Source of the DNA: Cephalopachus bancanus
Lineage: Eukaryota; Chordata; Mammalia; Primates; Tarsiidae
Reading direction: 5' to 3'
Assembly: GCA_027257055.1 (NCBI GenBank)
Contig: JAPVLO010000161.1
Span: 1,364,001 to 1,428,000 of the forward strand
DNA: 64,000 bases
Positions 23,070-34,500 of the stretch are shown here, in pieces. Below the pieces are notes generated by a model. The model was given only the letters and a program-made list of their open reading frames with translations. It did no database searches and was not told the DNA's origin. A program made the position numbers and the translations under genes. The number at the start of each line of letters is the position of its first letter. The first letter of the stretch is position 1.

Positions 23070-23497
23070 CTGCCAAGGGTAGCACCCGTGTCTACAAGAT
23101 TTGTCATTTAAATGGCACAAAGAACTCCGACGTCTTGAAATGTCATCGGAATTTACCGCAGCATTCTGCCTTAGACTAACATCATGCAAAATGCCCCTAT
23201 GTTTTCTCTCTGCATCCTGTACATTCCAAAATGCAGAAGATACACTCCAGGCTATGGTATCCCACCTCGTCAGGTCACTTCTCTGCTGCACCTTGTGGCC
23301 CTTGCTCAAATGGATTCTCCCTGTGTCTATGTATCTCCTCTCACCTTGTACAGCTTTAGAGGACACCTGAAGGGTGTCTTTATTTCTCCCATCTAAAACA
23401 CAAAGCTCAGAAGACCCCTGAACAACCAGCCAGCTTCCTGTTTATCTTCCCAGGCCCATCCTCCCTGGGTACCTTAATTCTCCAGGGGAAAGAGAGT

Positions 23498-23776
23498 CTT
23501 TTTTTTTTTTTTTTTTAGTTGGAGTCTCACTCTGTCTCCCAGACTGGAGTACAGTGGCATACTGCCGGCTACCGCAGCCTCAACTTGCCGCGCTCCGGCG
23601 ATCCTTCCACCTCAGTCTTCCAAGTAGCTGGAACTACAGGCGTGCACTACCACTCCCGGCTAATTTTTGATTTATTATAGAGATGAGGTCTCACCAAGTT
23701 GCCCAGGTGGGTCGCAAACCCGCGGGCTCAGGCAATCCACTCTCCTCGGCCTCCCAAAGTGCTGGGATTCCAAGCC
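23498..23776 (-). mobile_element. Alu SINE, 5'-truncated, antisense
   Basis: Poly-T run then 'agttggagtctcactctgtc'. It stops at 'gtgctgggattcc' before the Alu head. GAGAGTCTTTT at 23493 and GAGAGCCTTTT at 23777 form the target-site duplication with one change. Confidence 0.9.
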
Positions 23777-24104
23777 GAGAGCCTTTTAAGCTGAAGACTC
23801 TATCAGTCACTAAAAGGGGTCTATGAAAGCGTTTCCTTTTAATTGGAAGATTTAAGAAGTGTAAAGCATCCAAAATTCCTGAAATTGTTTCAACACGAGG
23901 AAGGAGGAGGGTGAGGGACTAAGGAACCTCCTTTCTAATCTTTAAGTATCCTTCTCTCTTCCCACTCCTCTGTCCTGCATTATCTCAGCAAGCTATGTGG
24001 AAGGAGAGGACCTCTGCTTCATTCTCTGCCACTACCCCCGGTGATGAATCCTTTCTCCTCTTCCCAACCCCTCCACACTGCTCTCATTTTGCATGTAGTG
24101 TCTT

Positions 24105-24261
24105 TGAAAGCATCATTATTAGGAATGCAAGCCTCAATTACAATTCCAACTTCATAGTTACGTAGTTATGTAAATCGGAGTGAGTAATCATGCTTATCTC
24201 AAAAAGTTGTTGTAAAAATTGAATGAGATAATATGTGGAAAGTGCTAAGAACGACTAGGAG
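24105..24261 (+). repeat. MIR SINE, sense, left part (split by LTR)
   Basis: MIR-like body including 'ctcaaaaagttgttgtaaaa', 'ttgaatgagataatatgtgg' and 'aaagtgctaagaacga'. The tail resumes at 25111, after the LTR, with 'gcacatagcagacattcagt'. Confidence 0.65.
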
Positions 24262-25110
24262 TGTTGGGAGCCGGCCACGGAGGCCCACTGAGCGTTATGG
24301 ATCAGGAAGGGCCGTTGACCCCGAGACCACTAGGATGCGTTCGGGAGCTATTGACCCCGTTTCCTCCCCCTTTCTACTCAGCACTAACCAGATTAAGCTC
24401 CTGTGAGCTCAAAACATAAAAACTCTGAGACCGGGACGAACACAAGCTCACTTTAGAAGCTCATTGCTCCCATTCTTCCACAAACTGCAGTTTTGGCTTT
24501 CACACAACTTAGAATTCAAACTCGTGTCACATCCAAGAGCCTTAGTATTGGTCACAGGCTTCTGGGTCATGATCTTAGGATTTATTGAAGGTGTAAATTG
24601 TAGAATACAGTTTTAGAAGACAGCCATTTTGTTGAAAGAATGCGGCTGGGTTACTTGCAGGTAGCCCACTGTGAACTTTGAACCGGGCCACATTCCAAAC
24701 ATTCTGGGATGGGCCACTTTCATTTGTAAAGTAAATACTTAAGCTTCTATAGAATTGTTTAACTTGGCATAAATCAATCAGCTTAGGATGAAAAAGGTTT
24801 ATAGAATATGTCAGTCACGGATTAGGTTATCCTTTGTTATGGGATTTTAAGATTATCATACGAAAAGGGTTTAAAGGAGATCATTGATTAAGTTTTCATG
24901 GATTAAGGTTTCAGGTGGGTGGGGCACGCCCCTCCCACATCTGACTTTGTGTATAAAAGACCCATTGTAATTCCCAATAACACATCGCTTCTGCACTAGG
25001 CCGGAGTCCAGTCTCTTTCTTTCTCTCTCTTTCTCTCTTCTTCCCCCCAATCGCCGACGCCATCTCCACCTTTGGGGTACCCTGAACCCGGCTGGAGCTG
25101 GTCCCCAGCA
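24262..25110 (+). mobile_element. Solo LTR of a class II (ERVK/IAP-like) endogenous retrovirus
   Basis: The 849-bp element begins TGTTGGGAGCCGGCC and ends GGTCCCCAGCA, giving TG...CA termini. TAGGAG (24256-24261) and TATGAG (25111-25116) form a 6-bp target duplication with one change. A 6-bp duplication and the TGTTGGGAGCC start are typical of class II elements. TATA-like 'tgtataaaag' lies at 24950-24959, followed by a pyrimidine-rich region at about 25012-25050. No primer-binding site or gag/pol/env follows, so the internal region was lost by LTR-LTR recombination. A 108-codon minus frame over its 3' part is incidental. Confidence 0.82.
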
Positions 25111-25175
25111 TATGAGCACATAGCAGACATTCAGTAAGTGTTGGTTATTATTATTGTTGTTATCACTATCGTTAC
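25111..25175 (+). repeat. MIR SINE, sense, right part
   Basis: 'gcacatagcagacattcagt' and 'aagtgttggttattattatt' are the MIR 3' tail and continue the copy interrupted at 24261. Confidence 0.7.
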
Positions 25176-25494
25176 TACTACTTCGACTGCGACCCAAGCT
25201 CCTTCCTGTATGACTAATTTCTCCTCTTCAAGTAGATTCTTCTCTTTTTTGTCTGGGATTCCATGCAGATCGCCCCCCCACCTCCCTTTCTGCAAATGCC
25301 CCTCTCTCCCTTCCCCCTGCCCCTGCCACTGCTGGGTCTACAAGTTATAACTGGTCTTCCTCTCTCAAGCTGTGTGTTGCTTCACTAATGCCTTACAGCC
25401 ACTAGCGCACTATTCACCTTGTCAGAGTGTAGCAGTCTGGGAAGAGATTCCCATTGATTTGCTTCATGATTTGGTTCTCTCAACCCTTCATCAC

Positions 25495-26038
25495 TGTTGT
25501 ACCCGAATCCTGAATCCAAGAGACCACCAAAGAGCCAGCTCCGATGCAAATCACACGAAGGTCTTTATTCAAGCTCGAGTCTGGGCTCACGTCTGTAACC
25601 AGCGCAGTGGTACAGGAACGAGAGAGCCCTGACCCAGCGCAGCAAGCAGCTTATATACACAATTACAAGGGAGGGGAAAGAACTTTAAACTTGTTCGCAC
25701 GTGATTGGGTAATTTCTCCTACTGGGTACGGGGGTGTTTGGGATTGGTTGGTTTGTATGGTTGCAGGTCGCTGCTGACCGCGGCTGACCATCAATGATCT
25801 GGCGGGCTGGGTGGAACTGTTGGGACATCTGGAATGTGAGATTACTAGGGGAATGGAGCAGGAAAGGGGGCCAGAGGGTCTGCACTGTGACTCAGAGGTT
25901 TTCTTTTGGTATGTGAACTTGTTTACCAAAAGTATACTACTGGGCTTGGGTGGGAAAGCAAGCATACATCTGAGTTTTAAAAACAAGTTTCAATATACAT
26001 TCAAAATAAGCTTCAACCTACACTTAAAACAAGTTTTA
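25495..26038 (-). mobile_element. Solo LTR of a class I (gammaretrovirus-like) endogenous retrovirus, antisense
   Basis: Read on the minus strand it shows a classic promoter-to-poly(A) layout: inverted CCAAT motifs near 25743, TATA 'gtgtatataagc' (25649-25660), AATAAA (25564-25569) and the 3' end 'ggattcgggtacaaca'. TCAC flanks at 25491-25494 and 26039-26042 suit a 4-bp class I duplication, although the 5' terminus would then be TA instead of TG. The alternative outer boundary is 26045. No internal retroviral sequence adjoins, so it is solo. Frames within it on both strands are incidental. Confidence 0.78.
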
Positions 26039-26045
26039 TCACACA

Positions 26046-27058
26046 ATTATGAACTAGATGGTCTTTGAGCTCCTCAATCACATTTTGTACCAGCCTTGGG
26101 AAATCACTGCACGAGGAGACATGCTTCTTTTTTTAGTGCACTGAGCTGGTAGAGGGTTACTTTGCTTCAATACCAGACCCTGAGCTTTATTTCACCAAGT
26201 GGGTGGTCTTTTTCCCCATATCACTGGAGGGTATGAAAATGGAGGGACCTGGAACAGAGAGCACTTTTCTCTCTTTTCACTAATTCTGCGAATAACCATC
26301 CTGGTCAGTAACTGGAGTGTAAAAATCCAGCATTCTAGAACTACTGAGCCAAGCATACTGAAATTGGTGCAATTGATAACTTGCTTGCCATTAGTTGATA
26401 AGTCATGCTTAACCTCCAGCTGGTTCCTGCAATGCAAGATGCCAGCTCAAATGTGCACGGGTGTGTGCCTGTGCCCGTGCACAGGAAAGATCCGAAAATG
26501 AGGACTCTCCCACCATCAGTGAGATGGATTGGGCCCTAATTGATTTTCCACAGGCAAATGCTTTACATTTTGGTAAACCCTTTGCAACATCTTAGTCAAA
26601 TTAAACCGAGCCCTTTCAAGTCAGATTTATAGTCCATAGGATTCCACTTAGCTGAGACAGGCGAGGCAATTTCAGGACAGTTTAAAGGGTATTTCATTTA
26701 GACATAGAACCAATCCTTGTCAAGGTTCTGTAGGTAGTAAGAAATCTTCCTCCTCTCATTTGCATAGACGCAGTTGTGGTCCATTCCACGGAGCCTGAGC
26801 GGCACATAGAAACAACTGTAAGGGGCTCAGTGTTAGATGCTATGACCCGTGCTCGTTGAAAGGGCAGTCACCAAAGGAGGAATGAAAAAGAAGGCGGGGC
26901 TGACTTGGGCATGCAGAACTTTTGTAGGATTCAAGAACAAATGCCCACTCTCTATGCACAAATTACTACAAGGCATCTCTTAACCTACATGAGGTCGATC
27001 ACTGGGCATAAGACTTGGGATCTGAGCAATGGCTGGATTTTCATCCCTATCTTGTTTT
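26046..27058. other. Unassigned unique DNA
   Basis: No gene or repeat recognised. A short inverted GTGCACGGG/CCCGTGCAC pair lies at about 26454-26482. The two 81-100 codon frames at 26192-26501 are antisense to one another. Confidence 0.3.
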
Positions 27059-27358
27059 TTGTTTGTTTGTTTGTTTGTTTGCTTTGAGTTGGAGTCTCAC
27101 TCGGTCACCCAGACTGGAGTGCAGTGGCTGCTCCCAGCCACCGCAGCCTCAACCTGCTGGGCTCTGACGATCCTTCCGCCTCAGCCTTCTGAATAGCCGG
27201 AATTACAGGCACGCCTACCACGCCCGGCTGATTTTTTGATTTATTGTAGAGATGAGGTCTCGCTGCCCAGGCGGGTCTTGAACCCGCGGGCTCAGGCAAT
27301 CCACTCACCTCAGCCTCCCAAAGGTGCGGGATTACAGGCTGAGCCACCGAGCCCGGCT
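27059..27358 (-). mobile_element. Alu SINE, full length, antisense
   Basis: Its tail is a (GTTT)n run, followed by 'gagttggagtctcactcggt' and ending 'gagccaccgagcccggct'. TCCCTATCTTGTTTTT occurs immediately before (27043-27058) and after (27358-27373), a 16-bp target-site duplication. Confidence 0.94.
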
Positions 27359-27373
27359 CCCTATCTTGTTTTT

Positions 27374-27755
27374 ATAGGTAGTTTTTGTATGACAGAGTCA
27401 ATTTCCTGGGTTGTTACTAGTCTATTTAGTATCTCAATGTCTTCCTGCTTCAACCTGTGGTGTCAGAAAGTCCTCCATTCCATTTAGGTTATCAAGTTTG
27501 TTTCCGTAGAGGTGTACATAGTAGTCTCTGATCATCTTTTTTATTTCTTCGGTTTAGTTGTGATTTGATCTTTTGTATTTCCGATTGTGTTTATTTGGGC
27601 TTTTTCTCTCTTTTTCTTGGTCATTCTGGCTAGGGGTCCATCAATCTGGTTAATTCTTTCAAAGAACAAGCTTTTTGTTTTGTTGATGCTTTCTATGATA
27701 TTTTTGTCTTCTATGTCCTGTATTTGGTCTCTTATTTCGGTGATCCATTCCTATC
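27374..27755 (-). mobile_element. Internal L1 ORF2 fragment, antisense
   Basis: T-rich antisense L1 ORF2 sequence such as 'gggctttttctctctttttc', 'ggtccatcaatctggttaat' and 'gatgctttctatgatatttt'. Neither L1 end is present. A third CCTATCTTG copy follows at about 27751. Confidence 0.75.
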
Positions 27756-27759
27756 TTGG

Positions 27760-28724
27760 ACCAGCACCCTTGAGCAGGGTACAACCTGCATAACTGCGCA
27801 CAGAGGCCCTGGAAGAGTGATCTCAAGAACTTTGAATGCTAAACACACTATAGGAGGTTTTAGTTACTCTCCCCCTTTTACAGACAGGGATGCCTGGGGG
27901 AGATGAAACACCGTGTTCACATAAATGTAGGTTTGGGCTGGGATTCGAGCCCAGGTCTTTCTGATTCTAAAACCCAAGCTATCTCCTAATTTATAGTGGA
28001 ACGTGAGTTCAGTTGAAGGGCTTGGTAACTTTTTTCCAGGGAAAAGGGAGAACTGGCAGGATCTGATCTTCAACTCAGTTTCTACAGCAAGGCCTCCACA
28101 GGTGTGAGGAAGTGCCACTTCATCTGTCTACAGAGTTCTGTCTTATATGAAGCTGAAACTTTCCTCCCGCTGACCCAGAGGAGTGATGAGTGCTTGAGCC
28201 AATGATTGCCGGTCTCTGTTCCACTGGACCCATTGGCAAAGCCAGATAGGAAGAGGGGAACAGGCCCACACCGGTTCACACCCCTGAGCCCCGATTCCAC
28301 TCTCGAAAAATGAAAGCCCTTTCCTGCCCATAGTACAGAGTTGTGAGAGTCAAAAGGTGAAGCAGGTGGACTGCAATAGCCTTGCGAGTAAAATAAGGAA
28401 ATAAAAAAAATGTCGCCTTTCTAACAAAGCTAAATTTACCCCCATTTAAATGATGGTATTTTAGGCTAAGATTAGACCCCTGTTACTGTACTGTTTTTTA
28501 AAATGTCTCTTATTAAATTAAAGAAGGCAATAGATGTGTTTGTGTGTATGCATGTGTTTACACAGGGTTTTATAGTAATTTGTGTTCTGTAAGTCCCTTG
28601 ACTTAAAAAATAAAATAAAACGTTTCGAGCCTCTGTCAGTATAAAAAGTGTGTGCGTGTGTGTATTTTTTAAATTTATAAGTCCATGGTCCCAACACAAT
28701 GGGAATCATTGTCTTAGACACAGA
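27760..28724. other. Unassigned unique DNA
   Basis: No gene or repeat family recognised. A GT-rich segment occurs at about 28535-28665. Minus frames of 62-84 codons overlap one another and are not called. Confidence 0.3.
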
Positions 28725-28892
28725 CAGCTGGCATTTACTGAGTGTCAATCATATCATTTAATTCTCATGACAACGCTGCTTGATAAGTATCTCTGATTCA
28801 AGGTATGTGTGTCGTTACTCAAAGGGTTTGTTTATCTTGTTCAATCCTTCATAGTTAGGAAGTGAAGATTCAAACCTGGGTCTTTTGTTTGT
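28725..28892 (-). repeat. MIR SINE, antisense
   Basis: 'ggcatttactgagtgtcaat', 'catttaattctcatgacaac' and 'gtgaagattcaaacctgggt' are MIR landmarks in reverse order. Confidence 0.55.
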
Positions 28893-29659
28893 TTGCTTTT
28901 CACTTTACTACACTGTTTTATAGCTGCCTTTTCTTCTTATAGTTCCAGAGAGGACACTTTCTTGTCTAGAATGTAATTAGCAAAACTTCATTAATTTTTT
29001 TCCCTTGGTTCCTGCAATATCAAAAATATATTGCTCTAAAACATGTTTGACCCAAGTGGACAGATGTTTGGAGTCTGTAAGCCAGTGAAACCAAGAGAGA
29101 GGTACTGGAAAATTTAAACCTCATTCCACAGGCTTCTTGGTTTTTTTCCTGGATCAGTAATTCTCTGGAATTTTTGCATCTAGTGAAAATAAAACTCCAT
29201 GAAGTTAGGGGATTTTGTCTCGTTTTATTCATTGCTGCACTTTCTACGTTTAGACCATAAAAAATACCCCCAAATAATTTGATGAATGAATGAATAAAAA
29301 CGAACACATTTGAGTATCTTATAAAAGCTATGGCTTATCTTCCCAGAAAAAAACCACATAAACAAGCAAGCAACCCTGAGGATAGCTTTTTCAGGTTCAA
29401 TGACCTCCTGAAGCCTATTCGTGAGTACATAAAAGCTTAAGATATTTTCTTGTGAAGGAATATCTCTTGACATTTTCCATGATGAAGAGTGAGCCCCTTT
29501 GGCTCTGGGCTCTTTTCTTCCATGTTGATGAGCAACTGGACAGTGTAAGGCCATCAACACTCTGGATATCTATTGCTTTACCTATTCACTCTGAATGCCT
29601 CGGGTCTTTCTAAACCCGAGAGGGTAAAAAGAGGTTTAATAGCCATCACTCAAAGAGGT

Positions 29660-29860
29660 TATGTAATCTGCAAAACATTATGTTTGGTATTTTACATACA
29701 ATTGATCTAAACTCATGGCAATTCTACCAAGTAGGTGATGTTATTTCTATTTTTTAGTTGGTGACATTGTGACTGAGAGAGGTTAAATAGCCTGCCCAAG
29801 GACACACAGCTAGAAATGTCTGAGTTAGGTTTTGAATCCTTGTCTGCCCAAATCTTAAAC
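29660..29860 (-). repeat. MIR SINE, antisense
   Basis: 'gagagaggttaaatagcctg' and 'cccaaggacacacagctaga' are the reverse complement of the MIR core, followed by 'gttttgaatccttgtctg'. Confidence 0.65.
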
Positions 29861-31236
29861 CTTTTTTCATTGCTTTCAAGCAGCCCAGCAATTCTGAAAG
29901 CCTGTGCCATCTAGGAGATATTCTCAGTTCAGATGTACTTCCTGACTTAGACATTCAAACCTAATAAGCAAACAACCAGAAGAGCCAAGTAAGGAAATGA
30001 ACTGTTCAAAGTCCAAATAGTTTGGGGTCTAAGGGCATCATTCTTCTATTTTCGAAATTTTACATGTATTTTTCACTTGTGTTTTCTTAAAGTCCTCTAG
30101 ACAGTCACGGCCTGTTTTAGCTGTGCTTATGGGACCAAGAGAAAGGGATTGTCATTTCTCAGGAATCGGGCCTTAAAATAAATTGGGCCCAGGTGACAAA
30201 AATTAATCCACCATGTGTCTTCCTCTTGAAGGGGTGGCCAAAATCCAAACTGTATCTTTCAAAGTCAGGCAGCAAACTCAGACTTAGCAGTCAAGGAATT
30301 CTAACTCGGTGGCGAGACTTGAGTAAGACTGAAGATCTTGGGAGTTGGTCAGAGGAGCTCTGTTTCCTGTTGCAGCATCTGTGCTCTAAATCTTGTCTCC
30401 GAAAAAGGAGGCAACAACACCAAAATGGTGTGTCAAGGCCCCAGCAAAGATGGCTGGGAATAAGATCACAGCTCTGTTCTCAATCAGATATGATATTAAG
30501 GCCAGTTTTTATGATGGGGATAAACAAGGGGGATAGTATGAGATGATCACAACTGGGTAGCCACAGAGATTCACAAGGTTCCCGACTCCTCAATCAATCT
30601 TGTTGCACCCAACACACTATTGAGGCTACAAGACCACACCTGTTATTGAGGTCAAGCTTCCTGAGCTGCCACCTGTTCTTGTCTGTGCTGGTCCAGAACT
30701 AGGCCAGGTTGTAGAGTCAGGTTCTGTGCGGTTGGGACCTCAGCAAAAGCTGGGCAGGCAAGGACAGATAGGTGCTAGTGTTTATCAGATCATCAGAGCA
30801 CAGCCCTAGAGAGCACGATTCCTACCAAGTCCTATCCACACCCAAGGCAGGAAAGGAAGACTATTGAAAGATGACAGCAAAAAAGCCGAAAAGTTAAGTG
30901 CATTCCACATGCATAGCAGATAGTCAGACCCTAAAAATCTAGAGCCAGTTGTTTCCATGGCTTGACAAAACAATGAAAGTTGAAGAACATCAGGTTCCAG
31001 TGTGCTTGGTGAAATAGAATCTCCAGGCAGCAATGCTTTCCTTTAAGATACAAATGCACTAGAGACACAGAGCACGTCCCAAAACAAGATTTGAGTTCAA
31101 ACCCGAGATGAAATGATTCCAAACTTTAAAAATATATATTATGAAAGGGTACAGACACACAAAGATAGGCAAAATAAGACTATGCTATTTGAGCAACCAT
31201 CAACTTTCTGCCAATTGTGTTTCACCTACCCTGCTG
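29861..31236. other. Unassigned DNA, possibly an unrecognised old repeat
   Basis: No gene recognised. The part at 30360-30790 ('ggtgtgtcaaggccccagca', 'gtctgtgctggtccagaact') has the feel of a decayed LTR, but I cannot place it. The 117-codon plus frame at 30193-30546 has no recognisable domain. Confidence 0.2.
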
Positions 31237-31530
31237 TTTTTTTTTTTTTGAGTCGGAGTCTCACTCTGTCACCCAGGCTAGAGTGCGGTGGCATGCTCAC
31301 AGCCACCTCAGCCTTGACCTGCTGGGCTCAGGCCATCCTTCCGCCTCAACCTTCCAAGTAGCCGGAATTACAGACACACGCCACTACTCCCAGCTAATTT
31401 TTTGATTTATTTTAGAGACGAGGTCTCGCCATGTTGCCCAGGCTGGTCTCAATTCTGTGAGCTCAGGCAATCCTCTCACCTCTACCTCCCAGAGTGCTGG
31501 GATTACAGGCGTGAGCCACTGCACCCAGCT
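31237..31530 (-). mobile_element. Alu SINE of older, AluJ-like type, antisense
   Basis: Poly-T, then 'gagtcggagtctcactctgt', 'gccatgttgcccaggctggt' and 'gtgctgggattacaggcgtg' to 'agccactgcacccagct'. Unlike most Alus here it keeps 'gctgggattacaggcgtgag', the ancestral form, so it probably predates the local subfamily. Confidence 0.9.
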
Positions 31531-32952
31531 TATTTATTGCAATTTTTTTAACCACTCTTTTTTATGCCCTCAAAATGCATCCCAATGGAGACATTCCAAT
31601 GGAGATAACTGAATCCTGTTTAAAGTAGCCATAATTCTTTATAGTTTATAGAACAAAGTATTTGTGGACAGCATGCTCGTTAAATCTAAAGAGAATGTGC
31701 ATTTAAATTATGCATAACCAGAGTAGAGAAGAACCTTCACCAGCACGCCAAATAGAGTGAATAGACTTAGACAGCCTTTCTTTCAATCTGGAAATGTGGG
31801 CTCCCCAGGATCTGTTGAATCAAGCTGCATTCCCTGAAGTACTGGGGTCTTTTTTATTAGTTTCACTAGGGTAGTTCTGGTTCTTACTTGTAGCAGAGCT
31901 TGGTAAATGAGAGGCCACCTGAGAAGCAATTAAACTAAACCAGAAAATCTTTCCTGTTCATTTCATCTTGTCCTTAAATAGTTTACACATCAATTGAACT
32001 GGGAAGAGCTCATGGTGGTTTATGATGATTACTCCAGTAGGGGTCAGTGCCTAATGAGTTGGGTACTTATCTGTGACCCCAACAAGATGGCTGTAAATGA
32101 ACAGATAAAAGGACCAAAGGGACTTGTTCTCAAAGCTGCCCATGGAATCAAGAGAGCAGAAGCCTATGAAGTTAGGCAAACTGAAAAGCAGAAGCTGATG
32201 AAGGTTGCTGGATTGAAAGACCCAGGGTTTTCTGGTTAGAAAAATAACATGTTTATTCTCAGCTCTTGGTAAATTACAAAACACCTATTCCGTCTACACT
32301 TTTTGGGGGGCACTGTATTTACTCTTTTTTCTTCACAATGCCTGGCAAACTTGTGATTCCCATCAAATGAGTCTGTTGAGGTGGATTATCTTCATTTGTT
32401 ACAGAACATGTGTGTCAGCAGGATTCAGGACACACTACTACAAAATATGCCATGTAGGTATATTAAATATTTTAGGCAGAAGGAATCTGAGAAAAGGCAA
32501 GTACAGGAAGAACTTCCTGACCTTTTTCTGAAACAGGTCGAAGACCCTCATGTGAGAGGTGCCCTCCTTATTCCAGGAGGAAAAGAGCATTTTATCTCTA
32601 AAGGCAGAAGGATACTGATGAGAGGAGTCTGAACGAACGAGACTTCTTGAGTTTCTCCTGGTTTACTACTCTCAGCTTAGACCCCTCTTTATCCTATCAA
32701 ATGTGAAGGAATCTCCATTCTTCATCAAACCTAATTATAAAAACACTCAGGTTTAACTGTTTCTTTAGGTCTTCATTTCTCTGTGAAAATTCCCACATCA
32801 TGTGAAACATATATTAAATATGTTTGCATACTTTTATCTTGTTAATTTGTCTTGCTACTGGAGTCTCAGTAAGAACTTAGAATGGTAAAAGGAAAAGATA
32901 TTTTTCCTGCCCCGCACTATCAGTGCTAGCTTAGTGGAATGGTACAATGAAA
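31531..32952. other. Unassigned unique DNA
   Basis: No gene recognised. The 81-codon plus frame at 31994-32239 has a plausible-looking amphipathic, Lys/Glu-rich translation, but no family match, no poly-A remnant and no upstream coding sequence. Treated as chance. Confidence 0.3.
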
Positions 32953-33796
32953 CAGCAGTCCCCAAGCTTTTTGGGCTCAGGGACCGGTTTTGTGTAAGGT
33001 AATTTTTTTTTTTTTGAGTTGGAGTCTCACTCTGTCGCCCAGACTGGAGTGCAGTGGCCACTCCCGGCCACCACAGTGTCAACCCGCTGGGCTCCAGCAA
33101 TCCTTCCGCCTCAGCCTTCCAAGTAGCCGGAATTACAGGCATGCGCTACCACGCCCGGCTGATTTTTTGATTTAATCTAGAGATGAGGTCTCGTTGCCCA
33201 GGCAGGTCTCTAACCCGCAGGCTCAGGCAATCCACTCACCTCAGCCTCCTAAAGGAGCGGGATTACAGGCTGAGCCACTAAGCCCGGCTTGTGGAAGATA
33301 ATTTTTCCACAAATCGGTGGGGTAGGGTAGGGGATGGTTCCAGGATGAATCAATCACATGACATTTATTGTGCATTTTATTTCTAGTAGTATTACATTGT
33401 AATATATAATGAAATAATTATACAACTCACTGTAATGCAGAATCAATGGGCACCCTGAGCTTGTGTTCCTGCAACTAGACGGTCCCATCTGGGGGTGATG
33501 GGAGACAGTAACACCCGAAGTGTGTTGCTTGGTCCAGTCTACTCTGTAATCTCATGTTGGATGCTGTCACTGCAGAAAACCCTGCTTCACAAAGATAAGA
33601 TATTAGACATGTAAGTTGGCTTTTCCAGTGCTGATCTGGCAGGAAGCGGAGCTCAGGCAGTCATGCAAGCATTGAGGAACAGCTGTAAATGCAGATGAAG
33701 CCTTGTTTGCCCTCTGCTCACCTCCTGCTGTGTGACCCAGTTTCTAGTAGGCCATGGACAAGTGTGGATCCATGGCCAGGGGGTTGGGAACCCCTG
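32953..33796. mobile_element. MER1-type hAT-Charlie non-autonomous transposon, Alu-interrupted
   Basis: The ends are inverted: CAGCAGTCCCCAAGC at the left and GGTTGGGAACCCCTG at the right. CAATGAAA (32945-32952) and CAATGAAG (33797-33804) form an 8-bp target duplication with one change, as hAT elements make. Inside are 'gggctcagggaccggttttg', 'tggcaggaagcggagctcag' and 'cacctcctgctgtgtgaccc', typical of MER1 elements. An Alu at 33003-33289 interrupts it. No transposase remains. Confidence 0.85.
33003..33289 (-). mobile_element. Alu SINE inside MER1 element, antisense
   Basis: Poly-T and 'gagttggagtctcactctg' to 'gagccactaagcccggct'. Flanks 'gtaaggtaatttttt' and 'ggaagataatttttc' are a slightly diverged target duplication. 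It is younger than the MER1 host. Confidence 0.92.
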
Positions 33797-33937
33797 CAAT
33801 GAAGTATTCTTGCATATACCATCACAGAAATAGACTGAAAATGGTAAAATAAACAAAATATAATAAAAGTGCATTCGCAAAATAAGCAGATAAAATCATA
33901 GAGACATATCCTATGGCATCATCAAAATGCTCAGTAA

Positions 33938-34230
33938 AACCGGGCTCGGTGGCTCAGCCTGTAATCCCGCGCCTTTGGGAGGCTGAGGTGAGTGGATTGC
34001 CTGAGCCTGCGGGTTTGAGACCCGCCTGGGCAGCGAGACCTCATCTCTACAATCAATCAAAAAATTAGCTGGGCATGGTAGCGTGCGCCTTCCAGCTGCT
34101 TGGAAGGCGGAGGCGGAAGGATCGCCGGAGCCCAGCGGGTCCAGGCTGCGGTGGCCGGGAGCAGGCACTGCACTCCAGTCTGGGCGACAAAGTGAGACTC
34201 CAACTCAAAAAAATACATAAATAAATAAAT
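33938..34230 (+). mobile_element. Alu SINE, full length, sense
   Basis: From 'ccgggctcggtggctcagcc' to an AAATACATAAATAAAT-type tail. AATGCTCAGTAA flanks it exactly at 33926-33937 and 34231-34242. Confidence 0.95.
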
Positions 34231-34294
34231 AATGCTCAGTAATTGGCAAACTGAAATAAGCAATCTCTTCTTTCCCATTCACTAGCTGTATTGG

Positions 34295-34500
34295 CCAGGT
34301 TTTTTCCTGTGGTGATGTTGCATAACAAACAACCAAACTGCAGTGACTTGCAGCAACAAATATTCACTTCAAGCTTGTGGGTTGAAGTTTGGCAGTAGGT
34401 TGACCCATCTTAGCTGGCTTGGCTGAACTAAGTTGGATACAGGTCTGCTCCCTTTATTTTCCTTCTAAGGCCTGGTCTTAAGGAGAAATAATGCCTGGAC
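34295..34500 (-). repeat. Probable MLT1-like LTR fragment, antisense
   Basis: 'gcataacaaacaaccaaact' followed by 'gcagtgacttgcagcaacaa' and 'cttgtgggttgaagtttggc' resembles the widespread MaLR-type block that begins 'gtaacaaaccaccccaaa'. Family assignment is tentative. Confidence 0.4.

Noticed and set aside
24262..26045. The two LTRs as the ends of one provirus
   Set aside because: They are unrelated in sequence, opposite in orientation, of different classes, and have no gag, pol or env between them.
31994..32239. 81-codon Lys/Glu-rich frame
   Set aside because: Looks protein-like but has no family I recognise, no poly-A remnant and no flanking coding sequence.
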